Shown here: in pieces, positions 15,707 through 26,367 of the stretch | Layout: each line of letters opens with the position of its first letter | Position numbering within the stretch: position 1 is the first letter of the stretch | Assembly (NCBI RefSeq): GCF_001535545.1 | Contig: NZ_CP014141.1 | Location: 1,808,822-1,872,821, forward strand | Source of the DNA: Thermus parvatiensis | GTDB taxonomy: Bacteria; Deinococcota; Deinococci; Deinococcales; Thermaceae | DNA length: 64,000 nucleotides | Reading direction: 5' to 3' | The notes under the pieces: model-generated | Seen by the model: only the letters and a program-made list of their open reading frames with translations | Told to the model about the DNA's origin: nothing | The model's database searches: none | Position numbers and translations under genes: made by a program

Positions 15707-17020
15707 CAGGGCTTTACCCAAAACTCCTTCCTCGCCCTCCCTTAGCCTGCTTCAAGAGTTCTTGGGTGACTTCATAGTTGAGCAGGCGAACCAGGCCCCT
15801 CAGGAGCAGGTACGGACCATCCCTCTCGCTGGGCAGCCCCAGCTTGCCCCCGAGCTGCAAAAGAAACCCCTTGAACGGATCCCCCAACCGCTCAACTTCC
15901 CAAAGGAACACCGCCAGCCCCAGCAAAACCGCCACCACCTTCCGGATCCGGGCAAGCCCCCGCACCTGGAAGGTCTCAAGCCCCAGCCCCGTCTTCAAAA
16001 GCCGGAAGAACCGCTCCACCTCCCACCGCCTGCGGTACGCCTCCACCACCCGCGCCGCCTCCTCCCTCCCCCTCACCGGCAAGCTGGTCAGTAGCCACCA
16101 CTCCCCACGCCGCCCCAGGGCTGGCACCCGGCAGACCACCAGGTGGAGCCGCCTCCCCTCCACCTCCACCTCCCTCCATCCGAAGTGGAGCCGCACCCGC
16201 TGGTACCTGCCCCCTACCCTCAGCTCCACCTCCTCCCCACAGGGAAGGGCCAGGGAAGAAGCCACCTTCGCCAGAGAACCCCCCTCCCCAAGCTTCCGGT
16301 CCCGGTAGACCCGCACCACGAACTCCTCCCCCAGGGCCAGCACCTGCCCAAACACCTTCCGGTCGTCAAACCCCCGGTCCGCCACATACACCAGCCTCCT
16401 GCCCACGCCCCCCAATCGCTCCCGGGCCGCCTCAATGGCTCCCTCCACCTCCTTGGGCAGGCTGGCAAACCCCCTCTCCCCGTAGGCCACCAGGTGGGCG
16501 TACCCCAGGGCCAGCCGCCCCGCGGGGTCCAACCCCAGGGCGGTGAGGAGCTCGTACCCGGGCCGCCTATCCTTCCCCACCCGGGCTATCCCCTCCAGGG
16601 CCCGGGCATAGGGCTTGACCACCGGGCTCAGGTCCAGGAGGACCAGAACCTCCTCACCCTCCAGGGCAGTCGCGCTCTCCTGATAGACCCGGTCAAGGAG
16701 GGCTTCTGCCTCCACCCGTGGGTTGGACAGGAAGCGGTAAAGGGCTTTGGCCTGGTGGAAGCGGTTCTGGAGGGGAGAAGGGAGCGAGGCCACCATCTCG
16801 CTCACCCGGGCTGAGCCTGCGGCCAAGGCGCCCCGCACCACCTCTTCAAACCGTCGGTGGAGGCGCTTATCGGGGGAAAACGCTCGCAAAACGGCCCGTG
16901 AACTCCTGGAGCCTGGCCTCGGCCACCTTGAGCATGTCCATGGATCACCCCCGGTACCAGATACGGGCTGCGCCCGCAAGGGGAGATTTACCACGAAACG
17001 GAGATGTGGGTAAAGTCCTG
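15707..17020 (-). mobile_element. IS4-family insertion sequence, 1314 bp
   Basis: Terminal inverted repeats CAGGGCTTTACCCA (15707-15720) and, read inward from the right end, CAGGACTTTACCCA (17007-17020) differ at one base. The element is flanked by CTAGGC on both sides and carries one transposase gene. It sits between the ferredoxin promoter and the stop codon of the next gene, leaving both intact; the right-hand copy of CTAGGC contains that stop codon. Confidence 0.9.
15714..16941 (-). CDS. IS4-family transposase, out of frame near the N-terminus
   Basis: About 409 residues. DDE transposase: LLDLSPVV and VYVADRGFDDRKVF hold the acidic residues, and YRRRWEVERFFRLLK fits the IS4 signature Y-x2-R-x3-E-x6-K exactly. 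The only good start (ATG 16941, MDMLKVAEARLQ) reads into a stop after 24 codons. The remaining sequence is in another frame, joined at the CCCCC run near 16873-16877, where CCC-CGA-TAA becomes Pro-Asp-Lys by skipping one C. This is the opposite sign to the other frameshifts here. Confidence 0.88.
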
Positions 17021-17026
17021 CTAGGC
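17021..17026. repeat. Right target-site duplication of the IS4-type element (CTAGGC)
   Basis: Identical to 15701-15706. The first three bases are the stop codon of the gene at 17021-17560. Confidence 0.7.
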
Positions 17027-17560
17027 CCCGAGGTAGCGGAAGTAGGCCTCCCGGGGCACCGCCCCCAGCACCTCCTCCCCCTGGACCACGAGGACGATGG
17101 GGTGCTGGAAGAAGAGGGGGGCGAGCTCCGTCACCGCCGTCTCCGCCTCCACGCTGGGGACCTCCTCGAGGGGGAGGATGTGGTCGGAAAGGCCGAGGAG
17201 GCCCACGGGCCGGCCCTCCTGGTAGAGGAGGGCGAGGCCCCGGCCCTCGTAGGCCTCCACCCCCTCCACCCGGGCCAAGGGGCGGGCGAGGCGCTTGGCC
17301 GCCCGCGGGCCGAAGAGGCCGGCGGTGAGCAGGGTGGAGCAGGGGATGCGGGTGGCCCTCTGCCCCAAGGCCAGGGACCAGGTGAAGGCCAGGAGGAAGA
17401 GGAGCCCCTCCAGGAGGCCGTAGGCGTTGAACCCCTCCCAGCCCAGCTTCCCCTGGCCGCCGAGGAGGAGGTGGAGGGCCAGGGAGAGGAGGAGGGCGAT
17501 GACCAGGGAGGCCAGGTAGGCGAAAAGCCCGGCCAGGCGAAGCTCCCTCACCGTGCGCAT
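17021..17560 (-). CDS. Membrane protein with a soluble C-terminal domain, unknown function
   Basis: 179 residues. Two transmembrane helices at about 9-33 (LAGLFAYLASLVIALLLSLA) and 45-65, then a cytoplasmic part with LYQEGRPVGLLGLSDHILP and VVQGEEVLGAVPREAYFRYL, which looks like a pair of CBS-type half-repeats. This resembles the ending of site-2 protease relatives that carry CBS domains, but no HExxH is present. Lies 4 bp after the nucleotidyltransferase gene. Confidence 0.7.
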   Translation of the reverse strand: MRTVRELRLAGLFAYLASLVIALLLSLALHLLLGGQGKLGWEGFNAYGLLEGLLFLLAFTWSLALGQRATRIPCSTLLTAGLFGPRAAKRLARPLARVEGVEAYEGRGLALLYQEGRPVGLLGLSDHILPLEEVPSVEAETAVTELAPLFFQHPIVLVVQGEEVLGAVPREAYFRYLGA

Positions 17561-17564
17561 GGGT

Positions 17565-18263
17565 CTAGCTTACCAGGTCCTCCTCCCGGTCCACGTCCAC
17601 CCCCACCTCGGGGTAGGGGGTGACGAGGGCCCGGGCCTCCACCCCCAGGATCCTTTGGGCCCGGGCCTCCACCTCGGCGAGGGAGAGGCGGCCCAGGAGG
17701 AGCTTCAGCAACACGTCCCACCCCACGAGGCGGGCCAGGGCCAAAGGCCTCTTGCGCAGGGCCACCACCCGCCGGGCCAGGGGAAGGGCCTCCCGGAAGA
17801 GGGACTTGTCCAAAAGGAGAAGGTTGCCGCCGGTGAAGGTCCCCTCCCGGAGGCGGGCGTAGGTGCGCTTGGTCCGGGGAAAGCGGGCCTCCACCGCCTC
17901 CTTGGGCACAATGGGGTAGACCAGGGCCGCCTCAGGAGCCTTATCCAGAACGAAGCGGACCGCCTCCCCCGTGAGGTGGGGGATGTCCCCGGTGGCCACG
18001 AGCACGCGCCCCTCCACGTGCTCCAGGGCCTGCTCCAGGTTTTCCAGGAGGCCTCCGCGGTCGGGAAGGGTGAGGGCGGGCGCGGGAACGAGGCCGGGGT
18101 TCTCCCCCACGTACACCGGGGAAAGCCCCGCGGCGTAGAGGGCCTCCAGGACCCACTCCACCATGGGCCGGCCGCGGTAGGGCACGAGGGCCTTGCTCCT
18201 CACCCCAAAGCGCTCGGCCCAGGCCTCCTTGCCCCCGGCGAGAACGATGGCGCCATGCCTCAC
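17565..18263 (-). CDS. MobA-like nucleotidyltransferase
   Basis: 232 residues. N-terminal IVLAGGKEAW and SKALVPYRGRPMVEWVLEAL are the nucleotide-binding start of the NTP_transf_3 (MobA/GlmU-like) family, and VATGDIPHLT supplies the metal-binding Asp. The classical basic residue of LAGGxSxRMG is not obvious, so substrate and activity are uncertain. It follows dnaE by 10 bp on the same strand. Confidence 0.78.
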   Translation of the reverse strand: MRHGAIVLAGGKEAWAERFGVRSKALVPYRGRPMVEWVLEALYAAGLSPVYVGENPGLVPAPALTLPDRGGLLENLEQALEHVEGRVLVATGDIPHLTGEAVRFVLDKAPEAALVYPIVPKEAVEARFPRTKRTYARLREGTFTGGNLLLLDKSLFREALPLARRVVALRKRPLALARLVGWDVLLKLLLGRLSLAEVEARAQRILGVEARALVTPYPEVGVDVDREEDLVS

Positions 18264-18273
18264 AGCCCACCCC

Positions 18274-21200
18274 CTAGAAGGGCACCGCCTCCTGGGCCTC
18301 CCCCGCCTGCCCGCCCTGGAGGAGGACCTCCCGGTCGGGCAGGAGGTAGGCCCGGAACCCCTCGGCCTCGAGGGCCCCCACGGCCTCCTCCCCCACCCGC
18401 ACCTCCCTCAGGGCGAGGAGGGCCTCGCCGAAGGCGCCCTGGACCCGGACGTACAGGGGGAGGGTCCCCGCGTGCTCGTCCAGGAGGCTTTTCAAGTGGG
18501 CCACCCCCCGGTCGTCCAGGAGGGAGGCCTCCACCTCCACCTCGAGGGCCCGGGGGACCTGCTCCAGCTCCTCGTAGGTCCAAACGGCCTGGGCCAGCAC
18601 CCGCACGCCCCCTTCCTCCCGCTCCACCTCGGCGAGGACGAGCACGGGGGTGTCCTCCTTGAGCCTCGGGGAGACCTGGTCGTAGGCCCGGCCGAAGGCC
18701 ACCGCCTCAAGCGCCCCCGTCTCGTCGGAGAGGACGAAGCGGGCCATCATCCCGCCGCTCTTTGTGGGCTTGCGCACCACCTCCTCCACCATCCCGGCGA
18801 GGAGGACCCTAGACCGGGGCGGCAGGTCCCGGGCCAGGTCGGGAAGCTCCTCCAGGGTGCAGGTGGCCGTCTCCCGGAGCCCGGGGTACCGCAAGATAGG
18901 GTGGCCGGAGACGTAGATCCCCAGGGCCTCCTTCTCGTAGCGGAGCCGGGTGATCTCGTCCAGGGGGGCGGCCTCGGCCAAAGGCGGCTCCTCCACCTCG
19001 CCGAAGAGGCCCATCATGCCCGAGCGGGCCTTCTCCCGGGTCTCGGCCGCCCACCTGAGGAGCCCCTCCAGGGAGGCGAGGAGCCGCGCCCTTTCCCCGA
19101 GGCCGTCCAGGGCACCCGCCTTGATGAGGGACTCCAGGGTCCGCTTGTTGAGCACCTTCTCGTCCAGCCGCTTGAGGAAGTCCCCGAGGCTCCGGTAGGG
19201 GCCGCCCCGCTCCCGCTCCCGGAGAATGGCCTCCGCCGCCGCCTCGCCCACGTTTTTCACCGCGGAGAGGCCGAAGAGGATCTGCCGGCCCTGGACCAGA
19301 AAGTCAAACCCGGAGCGGTTGACGTCCGGGGGAAGGACCTCTATGCCCATGGCCCGGGCGTCGCGGATGTACTCGGCCACCTTGTCGGAGTCGTGCCGCT
19401 CCACGGAGAGGAGGGCGGCCATGAACTCCACGGGGTAGTGGGCCTTCACGTAGGCGGTCTGGTAGGAGAGGAGGCTGTAGGCGGCAGCGTGGGAGTTGTG
19501 AACGATGACGTCCTCGGCCACAAAGGTGTGGGTCCCCTCCACGGTGAGGTCAAAGACCTCCTCCTCCCCCAAGGGCTCCACGGCCTCCACCCGGTCCCAA
19601 TACACCTCGGCCTCGGCCAGGCGGAGAAGGGCCAGGCTCCCCGTTAGGGCGGCAAGCCGCCCCACCGTGGCCCGGGAAAGCCCCCGCCGCCCCCTGCCGA
19701 GGCAGAGGAGCCCTTCGGCCAAGCCCGCTTCCCGGAGAAGGTCCGCCACCTGCCCTTGGGCCACCTCGGCCACCGCCGCCCTCACCTCCTCCAGGAAGGC
19801 GAGGGGGAGGACATCTCTGGTGCTCCGGCCCGCCTTTTCCCAGGAGGCAAGAAGGGCCTCGAGGTCTTGTCGCCGCTTGCCCACAAGGTAGGGGCCCACC
19901 GTTTCGGCGAAGCGGCGGGCCGCCTCCAGCCCCCCAGGAGGTAAACGGCATACCCCTTGTACCCCCCGGAAAAGCGTTTTTCCACCAGGCGGGACTGGAG
20001 CCCCAGGCGCAGGAGGAGGTGCTGCACTCCCCAGGCGAGCTCCTTGGAGGCGGTGGCGTAGTGGATGAGCCTCCCCTTCGGGTCCACCCCGCCGTCCCCG
20101 GTCCAAAGCCGCCCCAAAAAGCGGGCCACCTCCTCGGGAGGTAGGCCGAAGACCGCCTCGGGAAGGCGCTTCGTCTTCGCGTCAAGCCCGAGAAGCCCCA
20201 TCCGCCTCAGGAAGGCCACCGCGCCCGCCTCTTGCCTCCGGTCCACGCGGCCCACGTAAACGTGGGCCACCCCCCGGCGCCAGACCACCCGGATGCGGGT
20301 GTTGGGGAAGGCCCGCAAAGCCTCCTCCATGGCGGCGAGCTCCTCCTCGGAGGAGGTATAGAGGTAAACGCCGGAAGGGTGACGGAGATGGCCTTCGGCC
20401 AGGGCGAAGCCCAAAAGGTCCAGCTCGTGGCCCTCCAAGTGGAGGGAAGGCCGATAGGAGAGGTGGCGGGGCAGGGCCACGTAATCCCCAGGCGCCAAGG
20501 TCCCCAGAGGCCGCCACCCCTCCGGGGTGTAGACGGGGTGGTTGGCCGTGGCCTCCAAGACCCGGCCCGTGGCGGTGCGGAGGGCGTAGACCTGGGCCTT
20601 TCCACTCGGGAAGGCGGCCACCACGGGCCGCGGCACCAGGCGGAGGCGGGCCTCGTCCAGGGAAACCACCCAGACCCCCTTCGCCTCGCCCCGGACGATC
20701 TCCCCAACGCGCACCACCCTCCCGGTGCACCAGTCCACCACCCGGGCCCGGGCGGGGAGGCACTTGTTGAAGCCGTAGTTGGCGAAGGCCTCCAGCATGT
20801 CAAAGAGGCGGTTGGCCTCCTCCTCGGGCACGCCCCTTTCCTTGGCCCCCTGGACGAAGCGCTCCCGGTGGGACTTCATCTCCTCCACCTTCTTCTTGCC
20901 CATGGAGTTGTGGACCACAAGGTCCTCGGACACGAAGTTGGCGAAGGGGGGCACCCGGAGATCAAAGGTGCGGGCCTTTCCCGCAGGCTCCACCGCCACG
21001 ATGGGGTCCCACAGAACCTGACCTTCTGCCAAGGCCTTGAGGCCCGGGTCGGCAAAGGCCTCCCCCAGGAGGAAGAGGCGGTGGCGGGAGAGGTAGCGGC
21101 GGGGACGCTTGAGGTTAAGACCGCTGGAGAGGCAGCTCCCCGCTACGGCGACCCTTCTCCCCGCCTCACTCCAGGAAAGCCCGCTCCTTCTCTTGGCCTC

Positions 21201-24200
21201 CGAGATGCGGTAGGCCACCGCAGGAGGCACGAGGCGAAGGTGCCAGCCCTGGCCAGGAAGGCGTCTTCTGGCTTCAGCCTCCAAGGCAGCCAACCGTTCG
21301 CGCTTAGCCCCAAGAGATAGGGGCCGATGAGCTCAGCAAAGCGAAGGATATCCTCCCGGCCCGAGATCAGAACCTCGTGGGCTCGAGGTCCCCTGGAGCG
21401 CAGTTGGCTCGTGATTCCCAGGCGGAGGAGGAGGTGGGCCACGTCCTGCGCCAAACCTAGGCTGGCCGAGCTGTACGAGATGCGCTTTTTCTCCACGGAG
21501 CCATCGGTGCTGAAAAGGCGGCCAAGGAAGAGGGCCAAGGCCTCCCTGCGGTAGCGGAACACCTCCTCGGGTACCCGCTTCTCCTCTGCCTTGGCCACCA
21601 TCCCGGCCTCCACCACCAGGCGCTTCACCGGATCCTGGGCCCCGGGCCTCGGGGCCAGGGTGGCTAAGGTCACCACCCCCGTGGTGGGGTGGACGTAGGC
21701 TTTGACCTTGGCCCCCAAAGCCTCGGCGCACCGCCGATAGGCGGCCAGGAGCTCGGGGTCCTTGGAGTAGAAGAAGGCGTTCGGCCTCGTCCCCCTGCGG
21801 CCGGAGAGCTTCGTGTTACCGTCCCCTAGCAGCAAGGCCAAGAGGGTAACCCGTTCTTCGGGTGGGGCGAGATGTCCGGCCACAGGAAGTTCGGCAGGTA
21901 CAGCGATGGGCGTACCCAGGGGCAGGTCGCAAAGGGGCTTCCACCCTTCCAGGGTCAGGAGAGGGTGGTCAGGGGTGAGGACTAGGGTGCGGCCGCTCCG
22001 GGTCCTGAGCCGCACCACCTCCCGGACGCCGCTTTCCAGAACCTCCAGCACCGGGACCCGGTAGAGGCGGTAATCGGGGCCGAGGGAGAAGACCTCCATG
22101 CCGGGCCGCACCTTCTCTATGGGCACCCTCTGACCCGTAGCCGCATCCAGGACCAGACTTCCCTCCGCCAAACACCGCCGGAGGAGGTCCGCCTCGCCCA
22201 GGGAGTACCCCGCCACGGCCGAGGCGATTTGCATGATCTGCTCCTGGTAGACGGGGATGCCGTAGGTCTCGTCCAGGATGGGCCTTAAGTACTTCTCCGC
22301 GTGGGGGAACTCGCTGTAGCTTGTGGGCTCCTGGCCGTGGTGGCGGCGGATGTAGGTGGGGATGTGCTCCATGGGGCCCGGGCGGTAGAGGGAGAGGATG
22401 GCGATGAGGTCCTCAAAGCGCCGGGGCTTGAGGCCGCGAAGCGTGGCGGTCATCCCCCCGATTCCAGCTGGAAAACCCCCTTGGTCTCCCCCCGGGAGAG
22501 GAGGGCGAAGGTCTTGGGGTCGTCTAAAGGGAGCCGGTCGTAGTCCAGCTCCACCCCCTGGGACGCTTTTACGATGCGCTTGGCCTCGTCCAGGAAGGTG
22601 AGGGTGCGCAGGCCCAAGAAGTCCATCTTCAAAAGCCCCAGGGCCTCCACCGCCCCCATGTCGTACTGGGTCACGGGCCGCCCCTCCTGGTCCCGCATGA
22701 GGGGGACAAGGTCCGTGAGGGGCTCGGCGGCGATCACCACCCCGGCGGCGTGGACGGAGGCGTGGCGGTTTAGGCCCTCGAGGCGCATGGCCACCTCGAG
22801 GACCTCCCGCACCTTGGGGTCCTTCTCCATCTCCGCCTTTAGCTCCGGCACCACCTGGATGGCCTCCTGCAAAGGCCTGGGCCTGCCGAACTGCACGGGG
22901 ATGAGCTTGGCCAGCTCCTCCGCCTTCTTGTGGGGGATGCCGTAAACCCGGGCCACGTCCTTGAGGGCGGCCTTGGAGGCAAGGCTTCCTAGGGTGCCGA
23001 TCTGGGCCACCTTGTCCTCGCCGTAGCGCTCCCGCACGTACTGGATCACCCGGTCCCGCTCCCGGTCCGAGAAGTCCGTGTCGATGTCCGGCATGGAGAC
23101 CCTCTCCGGGTTCAGGAAGCGCTCAAAGAGGAGGCCGAAGCGCAAAGGGTCGATGTTGGTGATGCCCACGGCGTAGGCCACGAGGCTCCCGGCAGCGCTT
23201 CCCCTCCCGGGCCCCACGGAGATGCCGTTTCTCCGGGCCCAATTGATGTAGTCCTGCACGATGAGGAAGTACCCGGGAAACCCCATGCGCTCGATCACGG
23301 AAAGCTCGTAGAGGGCCCGGTGGAAGATGGCCTCCGCCGTCCACTCCCTGACCCCGGCCAAGGGAGGGAGGGTCTCCATGAGCCCCTCCCAGGCCTCCCG
23401 CTCCACCTGGGCCAAGGCCTCGGCCAGGGCCTCCCCGTCCCCGTGCGGGGGAGCTTCCCTAGAAGGCGGAAGATCTCCCGGTAAAAGCCCTCGGTGATCC
23501 GGTCCGGGTAGCGGCGGAGAAGCCCCTTAAAGGTGAGCTCCATGAGGTACTGGGCCTCGGTCCGCCCCTCGGGGAGGGGGAAGCGGGGGATGCGGTAGAC
23601 CATCCGGTCCCCGATGGGAAGGTCCACCTCGCACATGCGGGCGATCTCCACGGTGTTGTCAAAGGGTTCGTCGCCCCACTCCTCCTCTGGAAGCATGGCC
23701 CGCATCTCCTCCGGGGTCTTCACGTAAAACTCGTCGCAGGGGAAACGCCAGCGCTCGGGGTCATCCAGGGTGCTCTTGGACTGGATGGCGAGAAGCACCT
23801 CGTGGGCGCGGGCGTCCTCCTTGCGCACGTAGTGGCCGTCGTTGGTGGCCACCATCCCCAGGCCGTACTTTCGGGCGAACTCCTTGAGGACCTCGTTGAC
23901 CTTTTTCTGCTCGGGGAGGCCGTGGTTCTGGATCTCAATGAAGAAGCGGTCCTTGAAGATGGCGAGGTACTCCTCAAGCCGGGCCTCGGCCAGGTCCAGA
24001 CGGTCCTGGAGGATGAACTGGGGGATCTCCGCCCCGAGGCACCCCGAGAGGGCGATGAGGCCCTCGGCGTGCTCGCGCAGGATCTCCCGGTCAATCCGGG
24101 GTTTTTCGTAAAACCCCTCCAGGTAAGCCCGGCTCGCCAGGCGCACCAGGTTCTGGTACCCCGTGAAGTCCTTGGCGAGGAGGGTGAGGTGAAAGTAGCC

Positions 24201-24473
24201 CCCGTCTAGGCCCTTTCCCCGCTTGCGGTCAAAGCGGCTTTCCGCCGCCACGTAGGCCTCGTAGCCCAGGATGGGCTTGATGCCCATTTCGGTGGCCTTC
24301 TTGTAGAACTCCACGGCCCCGAAGAGGTTGCCGTGGTCGGTCATGGCCAAGGCCGGGTCCTCGGGGGTGGTCTCCTTAACCCACTTAAGGAGGTCGGAAA
24401 GCTTAGCCGCCCCGTCCAGAAGGGAGAACTGGGTGTGCTGGTGGAGGTGGGCGAAGCGGAGCTTGCGGCCCAT
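18274..24473 (-). CDS. dnaE: DNA polymerase III alpha subunit with two inteins (four frameshifts)
   Basis: The replicative polymerase. After repair it is 2067 codons, of which 1221 are extein. N-terminal PHP domain ([13 protein letters not shown]), catalytic [13 protein letters not shown] in the palm, then the tau-binding and OB-fold regions. Two inteins interrupt it, after DLLRR and after YGFNK. Four single-base losses break the frame at 23447-23451, 22454-22459, 21308-21311 and 19930-19935, all in C/G runs; adding one base to each gives a continuous protein. Start ATG 24473 lies 7 nt after a TAAACT -10 box. Confidence 0.96.
19495..20762 (-). other. DnaE intein 2 (at YGFNK / SHAAAY)
   Basis: 423 residues after repair of the run at 19930-19935. 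Begins with Cys (CLPARARVV), ends VIVHN, and the next extein residue is Ser, so all splice residues are present. Block B is ATANHPVYT. The homing-endonuclease part has FALAEGH and [12 protein letters not shown] as LAGLIDADG motifs; the first carries Glu in place of Asp. The insertion point is the conserved YGFNKSHAAAY segment of the polymerase. Confidence 0.92.
20907..22174 (-). other. DnaE intein 1 (at DLLRR / SMGKKK)
   Basis: 423 residues after repair of the run at 21308-21311, the same length as intein 2 and visibly related to it. Begins Cys ([10 protein letters not shown]), block [20 protein letters not shown] motifs LALLLGDGN and [12 protein letters not shown], ends LVVHN before an extein Ser. 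Both DOD acidic residues are intact, so it may be an active homing endonuclease. It sits in the conserved ADLLRR-MGKKK helix. Confidence 0.93.
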
Positions 24474-24480
24474 GGTCTTC

Positions 24481-24486
24481 AGTTTA
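24481..24486 (-). promoter_or_regulatory. -10 box of dnaE (TAAACT)
   Basis: TAAACT on the minus strand, 7 nt before the ATG. Leaderless layout. Confidence 0.5.
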
Positions 24487-24532
24487 CGGCCTGCTACCCT
24501 AGGGGAGGGACGTTTGGCTTTCGGGAGCGCAA

Positions 24533-25095
24533 ATGACTTTAGGGGAACTTCGCGAAGAGGTCTGGAACGCCCTGGCGCGCTTTGACCTGGCCCTTCACCC
24601 CACGCCCCCCCACGGCCACCACCCCAACTTCCTGGGGGCCCGAAAGGCAGCGGAGCGCCTCTTAAAGACCCCCGAGTTCCAGGGGGCGAGACGGGTTCTG
24701 GCGGGGATGGACGCCGTCTTAAAGCCCCTAAGGGAAGAGGCCCTGCGCCAGGGAAAGGAGCTCCTCCTCCCCCACCCCGACCGCCCGGGGAGTTTTTGCT
24801 CCTTAAGGATCTGGACCCGCGGAAGCTCAAGCGGGTGCGGGAGGCGTACCGCTTCGGGGTGCGGGTGGCCCTGGAGGAGGCCACGCCGGACCTCGTCCTC
24901 ATCGGGGCGGTGGCCGTGGACGAGGAGGGGGGGTGGGTGGGCAAGGGCTACGGCTTCCCCCAAAGCTGGCTCCGGGTAGAGGCCCCCTTCGCCACCCTGG
25001 CCCACCCGGTGATGGTCTACCCCCGCCTCCCCGTGCCCCCGGAAAGGCGGGTGCATCTCATCGCCACGCCCCAGCGCCTCCTCCGGCTAGGCTAG
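24533..25095 (+). CDS. 5-formyltetrahydrofolate cyclo-ligase-like protein (one frameshift)
   Basis: 187 residues after repair. The middle and end (RFGVRVALEEATPDLVLIGAV, KGYGF, RRVHLIATP) resemble the MTHFS/MTHFSD family, which converts 5-formyl-THF to 5,10-methenyl-THF. The N-terminal half is less typical, so the exact substrate is uncertain. The two halves are in different frames; one more base in the G run at 24787-24790 joins RPGE to FLLLKDLDP. It is divergent from dnaE and its end overlaps aceF by 9 bp. Confidence 0.75.
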
Positions 25096-26358
25096 GGCGA
25101 GGCCCAGGGGGTCCTCCAGAATCCCCGCAAGGTGGCGGCAGAAGCGGGCGGCGTCGGCCCCGTCAATGAGGCGGTGGTCGTAGGTGAGGCTGAAGGGCAT
25201 CACGAGCCGGGGCACGAAGGCCTCCTTCCCGGGGTCCCAAAGGGGTTTCATCTGGGAGCGGGAGACCCCGAGGATGGCCACCTCCGGCCAGTTGACGATG
25301 GGGGTGAAGCCCACTCCCCCAATCCCCCCCAGGTTGGAGAGGCTGAAGGTGCCCCCCTGCATCTCCTCGGGGGCAAGCTTCCTTTCCCGGGCCTTCTCGG
25401 AGATCTCCTGGAGCTCCTCGGCCAGGCGCAAAACCCCCTTCTGGTCCACGTGGCGGATCACCGGGACGAGGAGGCCATGGGGCGTGTCCACCGCCACCCC
25501 GATATGGATGTAGTCCTTGTAGATGACCTCCCCTTTCTCGGGGTCAAGGGAGGCGTTGAACTTGGGGAAGGCCTTCAGGGTGAGGGCCAGGGCCTTGAGG
25601 AGGAAGGCGGTGAGGGTGAGGCGGAACCCCTTCTCCTCGGCCTTCTTGGCGTACTGCTTGCGCAAAGCCTCCAGCTCGGTGACGTCCGCCTCGTCAAAGT
25701 GGGTGACCATGGGCACCTGGCTCCAGGCCTGGGCCATGGCCCGCGCCGTGGCCTTGCGCACCCCGCTCATGGGCTCGGTGCGCACCGGGCCCCACTTGCT
25801 GAAGTCGGGAAGCCTGGGGGCGGGGGCCGGAAGGGGGCCTGCCGGGGCCTCGGCGAGGCCCGCCGCCCGGCGCACGTCCTCCTCGGTAATCCGCCCGGCA
25901 AGTCCCGTGCCCCGGACCTGCGCGAGGTCCACCCCAAGCTCCCGGGCGAGCCGCCTTATGGAGGGAGCCGCCGGGATGAGGCGGCCCTCGGCGGGGACCT
26001 CCTTGGGCGCAGGAGGGGCTTCCTTGGGAGCGGGAGGGGGTTCTTCCTGGGCCTTGGGGGCTGGTTCGGGCTTCTCCTCGGCCTTGGGGGCAGGCGGCTC
26101 CGGCTTCTCCTCCGCCTTAGCTTCCGCCTCCCCGGCCAGCACCAAGATGGGCTGGCCCGGGCGCACCTCGTCCCCCACCTTGACCAGGACCTTCTGCACC
26201 ACCCCGCCCGCCTCTGCGGGCACCTCCACCACCGCCTTGTCCGTCTCCAGCTCCAGAAGGGGCTGGCCCGGCTCCACCCGGTCCCCCTCCTTCACCAAAA
26301 CGCCCACCACGGTGGCCTGGGTCACGTTGTCGCCGAGTTCAGGTAGCTTCACCTCCAT
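25087..26358 (-). CDS. aceF: Pyruvate dehydrogenase E2, dihydrolipoamide acetyltransferase
   Basis: 423 residues. One N-terminal lipoyl domain with the lipoyl-lysine in ETDKAVVEV, an Ala/Pro/Glu-rich flexible linker, a peripheral-subunit-binding domain (IPAAPSIRRLARELGVD), and the catalytic domain with the active-site DHRLIDGA near the C-terminus. It forms the core of the pyruvate dehydrogenase complex, moving acetyl groups to CoA. It begins 9 bp after aceE. No E3 gene lies in this window. Confidence 0.96.
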   Translation of the reverse strand: MEVKLPELGDNVTQATVVGVLVKEGDRVEPGQPLLELETDKAVVEVPAEAGGVVQKVLVKVGDEVRPGQPILVLAGEAEAKAEEKPEPPAPKAEEKPEPAPKAQEEPPPAPKEAPPAPKEVPAEGRLIPAAPSIRRLARELGVDLAQVRGTGLAGRITEEDVRRAAGLAEAPAGPLPAPAPRLPDFSKWGPVRTEPMSGVRKATARAMAQAWSQVPMVTHFDEADVTELEALRKQYAKKAEEKGFRLTLTAFLLKALALTLKAFPKFNASLDPEKGEVIYKDYIHIGVAVDTPHGLLVPVIRHVDQKGVLRLAEELQEISEKARERKLAPEEMQGGTFSLSNLGGIGGVGFTPIVNWPEVAILGVSRSQMKPLWDPGKEAFVPRLVMPFSLTYDHRLIDGADAARFCRHLAGILEDPLGLALA

Positions 26359-26367
26359 GGTCTCCCC

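Noticed and set aside
18274..24473. Programmed frameshifting in dnaE, by analogy with Thermus dnaX
   Set aside because: Four breaks spread over extein and intein sequence, none at a long A run and each fixed by one base, are better explained by sequencing error.
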